Positions 25,630-33,611 of a DNA stretch of 64,000 nt are shown piece after piece. How positions within the stretch are numbered: position 1 is the first letter of the stretch; each line of letters starts with the position of its first letter. The stretch comes from JBBQVS01 sp964657325. Lineage in GTDB: Bacteria > Chloroflexota > Ktedonobacteria > Ktedonobacterales > Ktedonobacteraceae. The notes beneath the pieces were generated by a model. That model saw only the letters and a program-made list of their open reading frames with translations, was not told the origin of the DNA and did not search any database. The stretch lies in NCBI GenBank assembly GCA_964657325.1, contig CAZZVE010000003.1, forward strand, positions 1 to 64,000. The letters run 5' to 3'. Made by a program: the position numbers and the translations under genes.

Positions 25630-26301
25630 ATGTCTGATGATCTTGCTTTTGACGAGCATACTCAACCCGTACCCATTCCTGTACCATCGCAACCTTCGCT
25701 ATCGAAAACACCACAATCCACGCGTGTGCGGGTTGCACGCTATGTCTCCAATATCCTTTCGCCTTTAACCGTTTCATTGCCCTTTGTCTTTTTTGTCGCG
25801 CTCTATCATGCTCATAACGTGGTCATGGCCTTGCTCTACACTCTTATCATCCTCTTCTTTCTCAGCTTTGGACCAATGATCTATATTCTTGTTGGTGTAC
25901 GGATTGGAAAATTCACCGATGCTGATGTCAGTATGCGTTCACAGCGTGTTGGTCCTTTTCTTTTTGGCATCACCTCTGCCCTTATTGGTTTAGGAACACT
26001 CTTTTTTACACATGGCCCCAAGAACCTGCAAACGCTCTTACTTATAACCATCGTGAGCGGTTTTGTGATGATGATAGTGACGTTCTGGTGGAAAATCAGT
26101 ATTCATGCCTCATCACTAGCTGCCGCCGCAACGCTGTTAACGGCATTGTACGGTAGTATTGTTCTTCCTGCCTTCGTATTACTTGCAGCCGTATGCTGGT
26201 CTCGCGTCGTCTTACGTCGTCATACATTAGGACAGGTTGTAGCTGGTTCACTTGTTAGTATCGCGCTTACCTCACTTATCCTGCTAATACGTGGCGTGTA
26301 G
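25630..26301 (+). CDS. PAP2-superfamily-like membrane protein
   Basis: The protein is 223 aa with five or six membrane segments after a polar, Pro-rich N-terminus of about 35 residues. Parts of the PAP2 phosphatase signature are visible: Arg in VSMRSQRVGP, His in KISIHASS, and SRVVLRRHTLGQ with Arg and His in place. The usual Asp following the last His is Gln, so activity is uncertain. It starts 8 bp after murI. Lipid phosphatase in the cell envelope is the likely setting. Its stop codon is inside the adjacent palindromic element. Confidence 0.75.
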   Translation: MSDDLAFDEHTQPVPIPVPSQPSLSKTPQSTRVRVARYVSNILSPLTVSLPFVFFVALYHAHNVVMALLYTLIILFFLSFGPMIYILVGVRIGKFTDADVSMRSQRVGPFLFGITSALIGLGTLFFTHGPKNLQTLLLITIVSGFVMMIVTFWWKISIHASSLAAAATLLTALYGSIVLPAFVLLAAVCWSRVVLRRHTLGQVVAGSLVSIALTSLILLIRGV

Positions 26302-26356
26302 GGACCGATTTATCGCGTCCTCTGCCTATGAGGTGTAATAGAATTAGACCCCTACA
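26297..26356. repeat. Chimeric short palindromic element (families A and B) bridging two stop codons
   Basis: The left half is TGTAGGGACCGATTTATCGC, a family A end. The right half is GGTGTAATAGAATTAGACC with CCTACA, a family B end. The outermost TGTAG holds the TAG stop of the PAP2-like gene (26299-26301). The opposite end's CTACA holds the TAG stop of the leftward MFS gene (26352-26354). Confidence 0.7.
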
Positions 26357-27596
26357 GGGTTTCTTCCACAGGAACAGTAACAACTTTATCGCTACGTAAT
26401 GTCCAAGCGTACAGCAACAATGTAGGAGCAAGAACGATTCCTGTCACTATTATTGCTATGCGTGAACTTACTCCTGTAGCAATCAGCCCTAGTACGGGGC
26501 CACCAACGATTTGAGCGAGGGCGTTCACCTGTCCTCGTAGAGAAAACAGGGTTGCTCGCACATTCGTGTCAAGATTTTGATTCATCCAGACTTGCTCTAA
26601 GGACGAACTTGGTCCTTTCGCCGTTGTGAACAGAAAGAATGTAAACAGAGCTAGCGCAAATTGTCTAGCCAGCGCAAACCCAATTATGCTCACCACCGCT
26701 ATACCATTCATGACTAACTGTGCAATAATCACTGTTCGACGGTTGTTTATATCCACGACCCGCTTAACAATCGAGATGCCACAGAAATTTGTTACGACAA
26801 TACCGACCTCGATGACGCTAAACCAGGTAACAGATGTAAGTCCTCCTAAAGCAGGAAAGGTGAAATTGCGTAACATGTAGTAATTCCACAGTTGGTCGAA
26901 GCCTGCGCTAAACACACCTGAGAATACAGCAATACCCAGGATGGCAAGTAACACTGGTCGCACATGTATCAACTGAACACCGATGCGTAGTGTGTAACGC
27001 GCTTGTTGAAAGGTATTGCGGTTCTCACGTGGCGCAGGCATGAGAGCATGTTCCGACATCACAAACACTAAGAGAATGCTTAAAGTAATGAACAGACTTC
27101 CACCTAGCACAAGCGGTAGATCGAGTCGTATATTGACAAGCACAGCACTAATTGCAATGCCAAGTAACGAAGTCAATGAACCAATCTGTGCGGCACGCAG
27201 GTAAATTGCTCCTACTTGCTCTGCACCAACCTCGTCGGCGATCCATGCAGCGTCTGCACCATCCGCGAGTGTTACGCCGAGGCCGATGAGCACCTGAGCC
27301 GCGAATACAGTGGCGACTACAGGAATTGTACCCTCCACGAGATACCCAATTCCAATAAGTAGCAGACCAAGTATAACTGCCCAGCGACGGCTATACATAT
27401 CCGCAAGCACGCCAGTTGGTAGCTGAAACACAAATCCCATGGATTGGCGGACTGTGCCGATGAGCACAAGTTGTAACGGGTCGAAGCCCACGTTCTTAAT
27501 AAGGTACACGAGTTCGACTGTAAGCATCATCGAATAGAAAAGCGATGACGCACCGCTTAGTAGCATGTAGACGAAAGAAGCTCCACGATTACGCAT
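26352..27596 (-). CDS. MFS transporter
   Basis: The protein is 414 aa with about 12 membrane segments. The loop after TM2 reads LPTGVLADMYSRRWAVILG, a relaxed form of the MFS motif A (GxLaDrxgrr). It belongs to the general drug/metabolite branch; substrate unknown. AAGGGA lies before the ATG. It ends inside the palindromic element at 26297-26356, convergent with the PAP2-like gene. Confidence 0.88.
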   Translation of the reverse strand: MRNRGASFVYMLLSGASSLFYSMMLTVELVYLIKNVGFDPLQLVLIGTVRQSMGFVFQLPTGVLADMYSRRWAVILGLLLIGIGYLVEGTIPVVATVFAAQVLIGLGVTLADGADAAWIADEVGAEQVGAIYLRAAQIGSLTSLLGIAISAVLVNIRLDLPLVLGGSLFITLSILLVFVMSEHALMPAPRENRNTFQQARYTLRIGVQLIHVRPVLLAILGIAVFSGVFSAGFDQLWNYYMLRNFTFPALGGLTSVTWFSVIEVGIVVTNFCGISIVKRVVDINNRRTVIIAQLVMNGIAVVSIIGFALARQFALALFTFFLFTTAKGPSSSLEQVWMNQNLDTNVRATLFSLRGQVNALAQIVGGPVLGLIATGVSSRIAIIVTGIVLAPTLLLYAWTLRSDKVVTVPVEETL

Positions 27597-27914
27597 AGTA
27601 TTCCCTTGAAACCGTATAATACAGTGAAAAACAATAAGAGGAAGAGCAACGCGTGAATGTGGGATGTGTTATGTGGAGTCAATGGAGAAAAGTTAGGACA
27701 AGAAAACAGACGCCCTCTCAAATAGGACGCCAATACGAATAGGTATGATGAACCCTGGCTCACACTGATTGCACGTTCCAAATTTTAGCGTTACTCAGTG
27801 TTGAGACCATCATACGCAGTACCTTCCTTCCGGCATATTGGTATCTAATTTTTATATCTTGGTAAATACCTTCAAAAGCATACCCTATTTATGGGGGAAA
27901 AACAATCCTTTATA
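27597..27914. other. Intergenic stretch
   Basis: No convincing gene on either strand. TATTAT-like and TTGC-rich stretches upstream of the MFS gene could be its promoter, but spacing is poor. Nothing else seen. Confidence 0.5.
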
Positions 27915-27988
27915 GTTGTGAATAGATTTGACAAAAATGTAGGGCGCACTTTATTGCGCCCTACATTTTTGTCAAATCTATTCACAAC
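27915..27988. terminator. Long perfect hairpin after the FTR1 gene
   Basis: Two perfect 34-bp arms flank a 6-base loop (CTTTAT); the stem tip is TAGGGCGCA/TGCGCCCTA. It lies 12 bases past the leftward FTR1 stop. Intrinsic terminator stems are usually 6-15 bp, so this is unusually long. The TAGGGCG core recalls the ends of the small repeats, but the rest is unique in the window. Confidence 0.7.
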
Positions 27989-28000
27989 TTTTTCAATCTG

Positions 28001-29035
28001 CTAGACGCTTACGGTCTCTCTTGGTGCTTCCTCTGCAACTTGTGCAGGTGTCTCGCCACGTCGTTTTGGTGCCCACACACTTTGGTAGCGAGCCAGGAAG
28101 TAAGAGCCAAGAACAGCTATGGCTGCAAGGGCCTGTAAACCAAGTGTTTCGACAGTTGGGAATACTGAGAACCATAAGCCCGTCCAGGATGGAATCCACT
28201 GTAGTTGTGGAATGGGCGTTGTCGGAATCCAATGAGCAAGTTGCATCTCTTGTCCTTGCTCACCAACCATGATGAGCAGTACGGCACCAAGCATGACTCC
28301 TGTTACAACAAGCATCTTTTTGTAAGGCAAGCGACGATGTGCTACAAAGTTCAAGATGGCGACAAGACCTGTGAGAATAAGTCCTACGACAACACCTTCA
28401 AGCACAACCGTTGAACCCATACGTAAACGGAAGCTTTGTAGGAATAGCACAACCTCAACACCCTCGCGGTAGAACGAGGTAAAGCCGAGTAAGGCGAGTC
28501 CCCATAGTACCTTCGCAGCAGAAGCGGCTGGATTATGAGAGTTCTTCAGCAGTTCTTTCTTCTTACGATTGTGCAGCGAAATCCAGCCAGTCCAATAGAT
28601 TTTATGAAAGAACCAGTTCATAACCGTGAGCAACACAACTACAGCGAGCAACCCGGTCGCTGCTTGCACCTGAAGGGCCGAAATGTTTTGCGACAAATCG
28701 TTGACGACTCCAACTGCAACAAACCATGTGAGCACGGTTGCAACAAAGCCAACCGCGACACCAATTGCGATAGGACGACGGTACTTTTGATTTGACCCCA
28801 TCATACTTGCTACAACGGCAGAGATGACTAAGATACATTCCAAGCCTTCACGAAAGACCAGAATCCCTGTGTTAACAATGGCGGCTCTAGTATCTGTATG
28901 TGGAAGCGTGGGGTCTGGAGCACCGGATGCGGTAACACCCTGCCACACAAAAACAGAAACTACAATTAGCGCAGCCACTACCAGGAATATGCGGAAGACG
29001 AGCTTCGCTGCACGGAGTGAAGATGCCTGAGCCAT
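28001..29035 (-). CDS. FTR1-family iron permease
   Basis: The protein is 344 aa with seven membrane segments. The two REGLE-type iron-binding motifs are present: REGLE at 62-66 and REGVE at 190-194. Bacterial relatives (EfeU) import ferrous or ferric iron. GAGAGAGG precedes the ATG. No efeO or efeB partner is adjacent; the upstream neighbour is nuoH. No Fur box was recognised in the 207-bp upstream gap. Confidence 0.9.
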   Translation of the reverse strand: MAQASSLRAAKLVFRIFLVVAALIVVSVFVWQGVTASGAPDPTLPHTDTRAAIVNTGILVFREGLECILVISAVVASMMGSNQKYRRPIAIGVAVGFVATVLTWFVAVGVVNDLSQNISALQVQAATGLLAVVVLLTVMNWFFHKIYWTGWISLHNRKKKELLKNSHNPAASAAKVLWGLALLGFTSFYREGVEVVLFLQSFRLRMGSTVVLEGVVVGLILTGLVAILNFVAHRRLPYKKMLVVTGVMLGAVLLIMVGEQGQEMQLAHWIPTTPIPQLQWIPSWTGLWFSVFPTVETLGLQALAAIAVLGSYFLARYQSVWAPKRRGETPAQVAEEAPRETVSV

Positions 29036-29242
29036 ACAAAAACCTCTCTCATCTAATGTTGAAAGCGTGTTGGATGGGAAAATACTGAAACGTCCCCGCG
29101 CTCTTCTTTTTATCTTAGCGGTCGTGTAAATATCATACTTATCTACTCGGATATTAGCACGCCCTAATGGTCAAAGTCAAGAGTAAGCAGTAAAAATAGG
29201 GTAAAAAACCTAGTGTTATTTTGTTCGTCGAAACGAAACCCA

Positions 29243-30646
29243 CTACTCTCTATCTGTTGTGAGCGTTGCCGCATTTCCGCCTTGTGGCAGAGCTATCCGT
29301 GCTGGCACAGCATCGCGTAATGGTAATGCTGCAGATGGAATCGATGCCACCCGTTGTCGTGCGCGGATAGAAGGTGACTGTGCGCGACGTGCCGAGGCAA
29401 CTGTCACTCGTCCGACTAATCGGATAAAGAAGAATAGCGCGGCCCAGTTAACAGAAGCTACAACTGTCAGGAAGACCCAGGTGGGTAAGCCGAGACCGTT
29501 GATGATGAGGTAGAGTAATGCTGTGACTACAATGTTTCCTAACGTGAACGGAATGAGCAGTAACCATGCGAACTGCATCAACTGATCGGGACGAAGACGA
29601 GGTAGCGTACTACGAACCCAGATGAAGATGAAGCATATCGCATACACTTTAAGGATAAAGTATCCAAGCGCGAGAATATTTCCTAATAATCCCCACCAGC
29701 CATTATTGAGGCCGGTCAGGTAGTTGACGCCGGGGCCACCGTATCCACCAAGGAAGAGATATGTGGTAATGGATGAAACAATCGTCATATTACCATACTC
29801 ACCCAGGAAGAACATGGCCCAACGCATACCGCTATATTCTGTCAGGTAGCCTGCAACCAACTCCGACTCTGCCTCTGGAAGGTCGAATGGAGGGCGGTTC
29901 GTCTCGGCTAACCCACACACATAATAGATGACGAGCATCAATGGCTGGAACAGGAAGAACCATGACCATGGTGTAAAGCCATCAAAGATGAAATCCAGGA
30001 CCGGAATACCTGTTCTATGCCAGACATTCTGGAAGTTCATGATTTCGCGGATAGAGATTGTGCCAATGCCATCATTTTTCGAGAGAATACTTGTAAACAT
30101 GACAACGCCAACAAGAGCTAGAATAAGTGGTAGTTCATATGAAATCATTTGAGCAGCAGCACGAAGACCGCCAATAAGCGAATATTTGCTATTGGAACCC
30201 CAACCAGCCATAATGACAGCAATCACATCGATAGAACTCATCGCGACTAAATAGATCAAGCCAGTCGCAAGGGCTGTTCCTGGTATACCAACATAGGGAG
30301 AAAGCGGTAGCACGGCAAATGCAGCGACTACCGGAGCGATAAAGACAGAGGGTGCCAGTAAGAAGACAGCTTTATCACTTGTTGTAGAGTGAATATCTTC
30401 CTTGAGCAGTAATTTCCCAACGTCAGCGACTGACTGTAAAAGTCCATGAGGTCCAGTATGTATTGGACCCAGACGGTCTTGCATCCAAGCCATAATCTTA
30501 CGCTCGGCAAAAACGAGAATAGCGGCACTGGTCAAGACAAAACCGAAGATAGACGCTAAGGCCACAATAAATTCTAAGAATGCCCATGAAAAGATACCAT
30601 GTAGCAGTTGTGTACCTACGTCATCTGCAAGCAAAATTGTATGCAT
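29243..30646 (-). CDS. nuoH: NADH-quinone oxidoreductase subunit H
   Basis: The protein is 467 aa with eight or more membrane segments; NuoH lines the quinone entry channel of complex I. Signatures are DRLGPIHTGPHGLLQ and AETNRPPFDLPEAESELVAGY. A ~60-residue Arg/Ala-rich tail follows the last membrane segment and is longer than in most homologues. The ATG at 30646 follows GGAG by six bases. It is the last gene of the nuo group; FTR1 lies 207 bp beyond. Confidence 0.95.
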   Translation of the reverse strand: MHTILLADDVGTQLLHGIFSWAFLEFIVALASIFGFVLTSAAILVFAERKIMAWMQDRLGPIHTGPHGLLQSVADVGKLLLKEDIHSTTSDKAVFLLAPSVFIAPVVAAFAVLPLSPYVGIPGTALATGLIYLVAMSSIDVIAVIMAGWGSNSKYSLIGGLRAAAQMISYELPLILALVGVVMFTSILSKNDGIGTISIREIMNFQNVWHRTGIPVLDFIFDGFTPWSWFFLFQPLMLVIYYVCGLAETNRPPFDLPEAESELVAGYLTEYSGMRWAMFFLGEYGNMTIVSSITTYLFLGGYGGPGVNYLTGLNNGWWGLLGNILALGYFILKVYAICFIFIWVRSTLPRLRPDQLMQFAWLLLIPFTLGNIVVTALLYLIINGLGLPTWVFLTVVASVNWAALFFFIRLVGRVTVASARRAQSPSIRARQRVASIPSAALPLRDAVPARIALPQGGNAATLTTDRE

Positions 30647-30715
30647 GGATAACTCCAAAAGAGAGAAATGAGAACAGGCATACTATAGATACCTGTTCAA
30701 AAGCCAAGATATGAT

Positions 30716-31870
30716 TTATCGATCAACCTCACCTAAAACAAGGTCTAAGCTTCCAATGATCGCTACAACGTCGCCCATTTTGTGACCACGTAGCAATTCT
30801 GGCAATATCTGTAAGTTGACAAACGATGGACCACGCAGTTTCGCCCGCCACGGATATTCACTACCATCGCTGATAAAGTACACACCTAACTCGCCTTTAC
30901 TGCTCTCAATGGCAAAGTAAGTCTCACCACGTTGAGGACGTAGTGCGATAGGAGTACGTATCCCAATAGGTCCACCCGGCATCTTGTCAATAGCGACGCG
31001 ACAGAGACGAATACTCTCGTCAATCTCTTGCATTTTTACCTGGTAGCGAGCGAAACAGTCACCCTCTTGGCGTACCTGCACGTTGACAGGGACCTCATGA
31101 TATGCCATGTAGGGACGATTCACGCGAGTATCCCAATTGACACCGCTAGCACGCAACATGGGTCCAGTTAACCCATAGGCGATAGCTTGTTGCTGGTCAA
31201 TATAGCCAACACCTTGAGTGCGTGACATAAAAATCTCGTTGCCTGTCACAAGCTGCTTGAACTCAACCATGTTTTTCTCTAATTGATCGAGGAATGCTGA
31301 ACACTCACTCAACCAATTTTTCGGAAAATCATGCAGCACACCACCAATACGCTGATAGTTAACATTGAAGCGGCTACCGGCGAGGGCCTCAAAAAGTCCC
31401 AAGATGCCTTCTCGGTCACGGAAGGCATAGATAACCGGCGTAAACGCGCCAAGGTCGAGCAGATAGGTGCCAACCGCGACAAGATGACTAGCGATACGCT
31501 GCATCTCGCCGACGAGCAAGCGAATATACTGCGCGCGTCGAGGAGCCTCTATCCCCATCTCTTGCTCAACAGCACCTGCATAGGCGATCTCGTTAAGCAT
31601 GGGCGAGAGATAGTCCGCATTGTCCATGTAGCGAATACCACCCATAATCGGGCGATTCTCTAGGATTTTCTCGATACCACGATGAAGATAGCCGATGACA
31701 GGTGTGCAGTCGGTGACTGTTTCACCTTCGAGCGATAGCACGAGACGCAACACACCATGTGTACTGGGGTGCTGCGGTCCCATATTCAGCAACATCTCTT
31801 GTGACTTTATACCTTCAGGCTCATCATTAGTATTTCCAGCTCGTAAGCCTGTATCAGATTCTGTAGCCAT
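30716..31870 (-). CDS. nuoD: NADH-quinone oxidoreductase subunit D
   Basis: The protein is 384 aa with all family hallmarks (GPQHPSTHG, NADYLSPM, RIASHLVAVG, C-terminal GEVDR). It forms the quinone pocket together with NuoB. AGAGGAATTAT precedes the ATG. It lies between orf114 and nuoH. This copy keeps the consensus residues, so it is probably the housekeeping form, unlike the isolated copy at 6444-7595. Confidence 0.96.
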   Translation of the reverse strand: MATESDTGLRAGNTNDEPEGIKSQEMLLNMGPQHPSTHGVLRLVLSLEGETVTDCTPVIGYLHRGIEKILENRPIMGGIRYMDNADYLSPMLNEIAYAGAVEQEMGIEAPRRAQYIRLLVGEMQRIASHLVAVGTYLLDLGAFTPVIYAFRDREGILGLFEALAGSRFNVNYQRIGGVLHDFPKNWLSECSAFLDQLEKNMVEFKQLVTGNEIFMSRTQGVGYIDQQQAIAYGLTGPMLRASGVNWDTRVNRPYMAYHEVPVNVQVRQEGDCFARYQVKMQEIDESIRLCRVAIDKMPGGPIGIRTPIALRPQRGETYFAIESSKGELGVYFISDGSEYPWRAKLRGPSFVNLQILPELLRGHKMGDVVAIIGSLDLVLGEVDR

Positions 31871-31950
31871 ATAATTCCTCTGTTATGTATCTCTGTTTTC
31901 GTACTCTACACAGTTGTTAATGTTGTTGTATCTAACACGTATACAAGATA

Positions 31951-32295
31951 TTATTTGTATATTCGTCCCTCACGGCTCATGCGCATGACGCGAGAGATGC
32001 GTAAGCCAACAATAATCGACCAGATAAGTCCCATTGCTGCTGCTAGACCACCATACAAAACGTGATTCGGATCGGGAAAAAAGAACAGGAACGATATTGC
32101 CAATCCCCAACATCCTAACGCGACAAAGGCAGGCATCAGCATTCCTTGCGCCGCGTCCATACGAGACGCAGCGACGGAGCCACGCGTAGTACCTCTACGA
32201 GACGTTGAGGAAGTATTGTCTTGCTGTATCTGTCTCGTTCCCTGTGTTACACTCTTGTGTGTTGTCGTGCGTTTGCGTGCTTTTGTCTTCGACAT
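31951..32295 (-). CDS. Small two-helix membrane protein inside the nuo group
   Basis: The protein is 114 aa. The first ~45 residues are polar, Thr/Arg/Gln-rich and positively charged; two membrane segments follow (about 52-72 and 78-98), then a basic tail. Its ATG overlaps the nuoC stop as TAATG, implying coupled translation. No family was recognised. Its place in the cluster suggests an accessory or assembly role for complex I, which is inference. Confidence 0.7.
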   Translation of the reverse strand: MSKTKARKRTTTHKSVTQGTRQIQQDNTSSTSRRGTTRGSVAASRMDAAQGMLMPAFVALGCWGLAISFLFFFPDPNHVLYGGLAAAMGLIWSIIVGLRISRVMRMSREGRIYK

Positions 32296-33086
32296 TAGAT
32301 TTGCTCGTTCGCGGTGCGTATCCCACTCTTATCTTTCGTATCTTTGCCTGCATCAGCTGCTGTTCCAGTTGTAGATTGGCCTGCGGGATTCGACTCGTTC
32401 TGGTTTGCTGGCCTTTGTTGGGATTCTTCTGTATGTCCAAAAGTTGGTGTCCCAGGATGAAGCCGCTCTTCCTGCCCCTGTCCAATTTTTTTCTGCACCA
32501 CACGCTCGACGCGTTGTTGCTGAAACTTTCCGGCAACCGCCATGTTTGGGTCTACCTGTGTTGTGGCGCGGGGCTTAACCGTAAATGGCACCTGATGGAA
32601 GTCTTTGAGCAAAGGATAACCCTCAAAGTCATCGTCCAGAAGCATGCGGCGCAGATCAGGATGTCCTGTAAAACGAATACCATACATGTCGTATGTCTCA
32701 CGCTCTAGCCAATTCGCTGTAGGCCAGACCGAGACGATACTATCGACTTCTGGTTTCTCATGATCAATGCGAACTTTTAGCTGCAATAACTGATTGCGCC
32801 CAATCGAGCGCAAGTGATAAACCGTTTCCAGGTGGTCGAGCATGTCAACACCGGAAATACACACAAGCAAGTCAAAACCAAGCTGGTCACGTAAGAAACG
32901 AGAGACGGCAACGAGACTCTCACGGTCGATATCTAGTGCTAGATAGTCACCCTTCAATGTCTTAGGTGCGATGGCTTTACCCGTAATCTGTGCGATAGGT
33001 GCAAGGTCGCGTGCAAGTGCGGCATTTGAATCACGGTATCCCGTTGTTGCTGTAGGAATATTTCCTGAACGTGGAACTAAATCCAT
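32295..33086 (-). CDS. nuoC: NADH-quinone oxidoreductase subunit C
   Basis: The protein is 263 aa. The 30-kDa-subunit signature ERETYDMYGIRFTGHPDLRR is near 128-147, followed by LLDDDFEGYPLLKDF. A Gln/Ser/Thr-rich, probably disordered tail of about 75 residues extends beyond the usual end. It overlaps nuoA by 10 bases and orf114 by one. NuoB, normally between A and C, is missing here. Confidence 0.93.
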   Translation of the reverse strand: MDLVPRSGNIPTATTGYRDSNAALARDLAPIAQITGKAIAPKTLKGDYLALDIDRESLVAVSRFLRDQLGFDLLVCISGVDMLDHLETVYHLRSIGRNQLLQLKVRIDHEKPEVDSIVSVWPTANWLERETYDMYGIRFTGHPDLRRMLLDDDFEGYPLLKDFHQVPFTVKPRATTQVDPNMAVAGKFQQQRVERVVQKKIGQGQEERLHPGTPTFGHTEESQQRPANQNESNPAGQSTTGTAADAGKDTKDKSGIRTANEQI

Positions 33087-33439
33087 CGTGTTACTCCTTT
33101 ACGCCATGCATAGACTAGACCGAGGGCAAGTACAATGATGAAAAAGAGAATTTCAAAGAAGCCAAAGAAACTTAATTGTTTGAAAATGATTGCCCACGCA
33201 ATAATAAACACGATATCAACATCAAAAGCAACGAAGAGGAGCGCGAAAATGTAGAAGCCGAGCGGATATTGTATCCATGCTGTGCCTATAGGTGTTTCAC
33301 CAGATTCATAGGTCTGGAGCTTTTCCTTGGTTCTATTGTGTGGTGAGATAATGTTCGCAAAAACCGTCGCGGCTATCACGAAGACAAACCCACCTGCTAA
33401 CAAAATACCAGCATAGAGATATCCAATATTTACTGTCAT
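33077..33439 (-). CDS. nuoA: NADH-quinone oxidoreductase subunit A
   Basis: The protein is 120 aa with three membrane segments. The conserved loop YESGETPIGTAWIQYPLGFYIFALLF-type segment (near 50-75) and FDVDIVFIIAWA identify it. The ATG at 33439 follows GGGAGG. It is the first gene of the leftward nuo group, preceded by a long hairpin that separates it from the PP2C gene. Confidence 0.94.
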   Translation of the reverse strand: MTVNIGYLYAGILLAGGFVFVIAATVFANIISPHNRTKEKLQTYESGETPIGTAWIQYPLGFYIFALLFVAFDVDIVFIIAWAIIFKQLSFFGFFEILFFIIVLALGLVYAWRKGVTRWI

Positions 33440-33533
33440 AAAAAGTCCTCCCAACAAATGTCTCCAAAACCTCATGAGCGAGGGCTAGAAGATGCTGCAT
33501 TGATTATAGCACAGCGAGGAAAGTGCGACAATT

Positions 33534-33611
33534 TTTTTGATAAGTGGATAGGTAAAACGAGGTCGATGGCCCACGCCATCGACCTCGTTTTACCTATCCA
33601 CTTATCAAAAA
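33534..33611. terminator. Long perfect hairpin overlapping the PP2C stop codon
   Basis: Two perfect 37-bp arms with a 4-base loop. The right arm covers the last codons and TGA of the leftward PP2C gene (33605-33607). It also lies about 95 bp upstream of nuoA. The stem is far longer than a typical terminator and unique in the window. Confidence 0.7.

Noticed and set aside
28001..29242. Fur-type operator for the FTR1 gene
   Set aside because: No 19-bp Fur-like inverted repeat was found in the upstream gap.
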